Below are positions 8,692-12,432 of a stretch of DNA of 12,432 nucleotides, piece by piece. Both the position numbers and the translations under genes were made by a program. Location: NCBI GenBank assembly GCA_002803225.1, contig NXFV01000525.1:1-12432 (forward strand), read 5' to 3'. Below the pieces are notes generated by a model. It was not told where the DNA came from and did not search any database. It worked only from the letters and a program-made list of their open reading frames with translations. This DNA comes from Gamarada debralockiae (taxonomy: Eukaryota; Ascomycota; Leotiomycetes; Helotiales; Hyphodiscaceae). Position 1 is the stretch's first letter, and every line of letters begins with the position of its first letter.

Positions 8692-9456
8692 TGAGGTACG
8701 GAATATGGGATGTGGAATGTGAGGAAGGAGTTTTCATGGTCTCTTGATGATGATGGGAGGTTATTACTTGCTATGACACTTTACAGCGCTTTCTTTTACG
8801 GAACTATTTCTCAGGAGGCGAAAGAGTATCTTGCTGCTTGTAATTTCAGTCCATGGACTGGATGGAGGAGTTAGAATGTCTTTGCCTGAATTGCTGCGGA
8901 CACACTTATGGAGGATTGCGGAATCAAGCTGCTACTGTAGATTAGAGGCCCCAAAATACCATCAGCGTGCATAGTTACAGACAGAGACTAAATCAGATAT
9001 TGCTTTTCAGGCGGTGTGTCATTGCGAGTGCGCATATGTGAGCGTGGGTTGAGATGGCGGCGGAGGGGAGGGCAAGGAGTGGTATTCAACAATTTGTTGA
9101 TGGAGCAATAAGGCTGAGCTTTGTCAACCACAGTGCGGGCCGCTGCTTTTGCTGTGAGGTGCGGACTCTCGGGTTTGAGGCTTAGTGGATGGGGCTTAAA
9201 GCCATGAACCGCTCAATGTTGAACATCGGTCCGCTCTGTCTTCCAGGTTGAAAATTTCACGAAAATTCGTTGGATAGTGCTTTCAGACGTCCAACATTGG
9301 AACCCAGGCGCCCACTCAGCCTAAGCGCCCGGCTTGCGTTGACACGCCTTATCAACGGAGTACCAATTCTTACAAAACATCGATCCCACTCCCAACAACC
9401 AATGTTGCCTTGGATAAATCACTCACAATCAACGAGGCACGCACTCTTCTATCATT
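8692..9456. other. RAD16 3' flank and intergenic spacer
   Basis: No gene is supportable. The first few hundred bases should hold the RAD16 3' untranslated region, although no strong AATAAA is evident. A perfect 14-base palindrome centred on CCATGG lies at 8847-8860. The last about 190 bases precede the start of the decayed gene at 9457 and may have been its promoter. A plus-strand frame at 9270-9470 runs into that start but has no recognisable content. Confidence 0.6.
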
Positions 9457-12186
9457 ATGGCTACAGGTAAGATGTCAACATCCTTTCATCGTCGTACCCT
9501 AAATTAAGCCCGCACGTCAGAAAAGAAGCCGAAAACCACTGTCGAAGAGATTTCCAAAGCTGTAAAGCCACGCCGGAATGACCAGAAAGCTATTCTTACG
9601 ATTCTTGACAACTTGGAAGAATCTACGTTGGAGAGTGAGACGAGCGGATGCACGAATTCTTGCTGATTATTTTGAAACGTACTTCCGCAGAGTCAGATCA
9701 GAACGAGAAGATATTAGTCGACTTTAAATCCATTACTTAGGCTGTCCACACGACGGTGGGCTTGCACTCGGGGATTTGACATCGATATCACTCTTGATCA
9801 TGATGCATTTCCGGGAATGCAGAAAGCCGAGCTGAAAGATAAAGACACCGAGACAGCACACCTGTCACTTCCGCCAGATTTATTCCTCGGCCTCGCCGGC
9901 TTCATACAGGTGCTGCCATCAGACGAGAAAGATGGGCTGCTACTACATGAAATATAGAGAGGGGAATTGTATCGCCACTGTTTCGTCGATGCTCAGGATG
10001 ATTCGAAGAGTTCTGCCACGTATTCCAGGGATTTCTCGTCCGCAGATCAGGATCCATCTCTCGAAGAGTCATTTAACGCAATGCTTTTCTTCGCAGAACA
10101 AACTCATTTGGCTGTAACTCAACTGACTGAATCCGTTGCAGCGTTCCAACATCTTGGTCTCTTCTGCGACTCGCTACCTATTTTTGTGAAGACTCGAGGG
10201 AATGTGGTTGAAGCGGTTGATATCGAGACATCAAAAATTGTGTCTTTAATGAAAACCTTATCCAACGCCATTAAATAGTTGATAAAAGAGTCTCTTCTAC
10301 GATGGCGATGAAACAATGACTATTTCTCAACTGCCAGGGCTGTTGTTGACGGCCTATTACTGTTCTGAACCCTCCATTTGGACTTGATCTAGTACGGCGT
10401 CCACGCTCTTTATGTCGGTACTGGGGATTACCACCCTCAACCCATATAAGTACAGAGAGAAGCAAAGAGGGCGTATGGGTTGATCCATCCAGTGCTATAG
10501 ACACCATTTTTGTTCAACTTCAGCGTCCCAGCCCGATATTTTCCTTCTTTAGCTGCCGCAGGATAAACCCCGCCGGAATGGACCTGTTCTTACCTCGGAT
10601 GTTACATGGCGCAGCCTTGTATGTTCAGGTTTTGTGTCTGGGGTTACAGTCATTCTTCCAAGCCCATATTGGAATGCCAAAATTCTCATTCTTTGATCAT
10701 AATTTGAAGTGGATATTTTTGGCTAGAGGAGGACTTAGTAATAAGGCAATGGTAGCCCACCTGCAAAGTCTCACATGCTTAGGGAGGATGACCCAAGGCC
10801 CAGTCATAGTTTTTGAGATGTATAGCACTTCGAAGTTGCCTCTGACTTCAAACAGAGTTCCGAGGAGCCATGCGACCTTCTATGTTCACTAGAGAATGTC
10901 ACCTACATATGGGGAGGCGCTAGGGTGAGTACGAAGCTTCTGGTAAGGAATTGAAAGTGTCTTATATCAGAAGTATATGGATTAGAGGAGGCTTACTACA
11001 ACCTGCCGGACATTGGTTAGATAACTGGCACTGGACAGCAGGGAGTGATTTGGTGGATCGTCCCGTACCTGAAGACTTTGATAAGTCGGGAAAGGGGACC
11101 TCTAGACTTTCGGCAGACAAAGCAAGAAGGTCCGCATAGGAGCTGTCTCTATCAGCCCACAGTGTCCTCTCAGTACCGAGAAGGGCCAGAGAATCAGGCG
11201 AAATGTTGCGGCTGACTTGTGCTCGCATCAGCTTCCACATTGGAAAGTTAAGACTAGGAATTTTGTGTGCAAGTCGGGCAATATGTAAATCTACAGGCCA
11301 ACGTAGAGTTTGAGAGAAAGCCAGGCACAATCGTTAAGCAGACTCTGATCAACTAAAGTAATGAGTCCCTCTTCCAATGCTGGGCAAAGCATGGGGAGTG
11401 AGAGCATGTCTCTGCACGGGATTGATGGAAAGAGTTCGTCTTCAACATATGATTGCTCTTACACGATGTCCCGAATACAAAGCCCCGCTCAACCGGCGCC
11501 GAAGCGACAGAAAATGGCGGAGCTGGAAATTACCTGGGAAATTGTCAAAACTTTTGAAACTGCCAACTTGGCAGACTGGTTCGGGCAAATACCCGGCGAA
11601 CTCTGTGCGCCAGCATGGAAGCTTGTGAGAGATATCCTGGGTGCGTTGGCGAACGTGGGTATAGAACAGGAAAATATGCTCTGATTGGGATGGCTACAGC
11701 AGAACAATGCTGTGGAATGCTTGAAGATCCCATGTACTGGAGAAAAGTTCTGGGCCAAAATCCTAGCTGACTCTTGGGATTCTGTCTCTTTCGCCTCTAT
11801 CTTCCCTTTGCGTACCAACACGTCTAGCGAGGTCCACGATTGCTAGCAACAGATACCCCAAGCCTACGATCCCACTCAGATATTCCGTCTTTGCACCAAG
11901 ATGGGCTCTCAAGGCAAAGACTATCACCGAGGAACACAGCCAATGTTTTCACTCTCACAGCTGGAAAAAGCTATTGGATCGGTCCCAAGGACTTAATGAC
12001 TTTGGTAACAGTTACAAATGATGATGGCGTGTTCAAATTATAAATGTCAAGGAATCAAAGATGCCGGGGAAGACATTCTTCAGGCACTTGGACAAGCTGA
12101 CGGTCCTCCGTGAAACCAACGATGAAGGAGCCGTTGATTGCTTAGTGGTGACGGATAATAGATCGCCAATCGGAGAGATAAAATAG
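9457..12186 (+). pseudogene. Decayed gene of a large uncharacterised fungal protein family
   Basis: One gene appears to have spanned this region. It starts ATG GCT ACA G at 9457, followed by a good 54-nt intron (9467-9520, GTAAGA..CAG), and continues EKKPKTTVEEISKAVKPRR. Coding-like stretches then follow on the same strand in shifting frames: ERMHEFLLIILKRT (from 9642), DIDITLDHDAFPG to FIQVLP, a TAG at 9955, then SLEESFNAMLFFAEQTHLAV and GLFCDSLPIFVKTRG to a stop at 10276. Next come LYVQVLCLGLQSFFQAHIG and LTCLGRMTQGPVIVF (10578-10892), a KPGTIVKQTL block near 11315-11350, WGVRACLCTG and FETANLADWFGQIPG (11360-11685), CLKIPC and KILADSWDS, and finally PGKTFFRHLDKLTVLR ending at 12184-12186. 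I recognise this order from long unnamed ascomycete proteins, from memory only; function is unknown. At least six frame changes or stops make it non-functional. Genuine introns could explain a few. Confidence 0.7.
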
Positions 12187-12406
12187 AAGGCCAGGCAAGT
12201 TAGTGTTCCTTTTTCTCGCGTCACCCAGTCCGCAGGTGAAGGGTCACTTCCTATCAGGACAGCTCCAATCGTCTTACGGAGGGCATGAGGCTTTTCGGGT
12301 ATAAAACTTACCTTGAAGGTCAACTTGTTAGACGGAAGGAAACAATGAAGGAAACAATGAAGGTAACCACCTAAAAGTTTCGACAAGTTTTGAGCTGGTT
12401 TTTTTT
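12187..12406. other. Non-coding flank to window end
   Basis: No gene is recognisable. The minus strand stays open from 12386 to 12033 but overlaps the last coding-like block of the decayed gene and has no known motif. The stretch contains the short tandem repeat at 12335-12363 and ends in an 8-base T run directly before the poly-G tail. Confidence 0.5.
12335..12363. repeat. Tandem repeat, 12-nt unit, about 2.4 copies
   Basis: The unit GAAGGAAACAAT occurs twice in perfect tandem (12335-12346, 12347-12358) and begins a third time as GAAGG before diverging. It is a short minisatellite-like duplication close to the end of the sequence. Confidence 0.85.
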
Positions 12407-12432
12407 GGGGGGGGGGGGGGGGGGGGGGGGGG
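12407..12432. repeat. Terminal poly-G run (26 G), probable artefact
   Basis: The last 26 bases are all G, preceded by eight T. A long uninterrupted G tract exactly at the sequence end is typical of no-signal base calls in two-colour sequencing or of a stalled assembly end, so it should not be read as biology. Confidence 0.85.

Noticed and set aside
8847..8860. Perfect 14-base palindrome centred on CCATGG
   Set aside because: A single short palindrome in a 3' flank, with no partner site or gene context; chance is a sufficient explanation.
1..12432. CRISPR arrays, tRNA or rRNA genes, prokaryotic operons or phage genes
   Set aside because: No regularly spaced repeats, no cloverleaf-like or TPsiC box sequences, and gene structure with spliceosomal introns indicates a eukaryote.

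Overview
The window looks like nuclear DNA of a filamentous ascomycete, possibly a leotiomycete. The evidence is compact genes with introns of about 47-55 nt (one of 151 nt), mostly GTAAGT/GTACGT-type donors, CTNAC/CTAAC branch points just before the acceptor, and two recognisable fungal DNA-repair genes. The class-level placement rests on resemblance only.

Layout. Positions 1-360 are AT-rich and non-coding, with a short AG microsatellite. Positions 414-947 hold two wrecked pieces of a Tad1-like LINE reverse transcriptase in opposite orientations. About 1.5 kb without a supportable gene follows (948-2462). RAD7 lies on the minus strand (2463-4540, five exons, 623 aa predicted). A 687-bp divergent promoter region (4541-5227) separates it from RAD16 on the plus strand (5228-8691, four exons, 1070 aa predicted). 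After a 765-bp spacer, 9457-12186 is a decayed copy of a large uncharacterised fungal protein gene. The window ends in a 26-base poly-G run that looks like an artefact.

How the genes work together. Rad7 and Rad16 are partners: in yeast they form NEF4, the ATP-dependent damage-sensing complex for global-genome nucleotide excision repair, and with Elc1 and a cullin they act as a ubiquitin ligase. Here the two subunits sit head-to-head and share one intergenic region, so they can be co-expressed. Both models read through with intact frames and key motifs: the zinc-binding cysteines and leucine-rich repeats in Rad7; Walker A, DEAH, RING and the helicase C-terminal motifs in Rad16. The DNA on both sides is degenerate, so an intact two-gene repair island is embedded between decayed repeats and pseudogenes.

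Most worth checking: the divergent RAD7/RAD16 pairing; a RAD7 start codon that appears to be split by an intron; the LINE remnant whose segment order fits a 5'-inverted (twin-primed) insertion; and phospho-SIM-like acidic motifs in Rad16. I found no CRISPR array, tRNA, rRNA or prokaryotic-type system, and no clear previously unknown multi-gene system beyond the repair pair.
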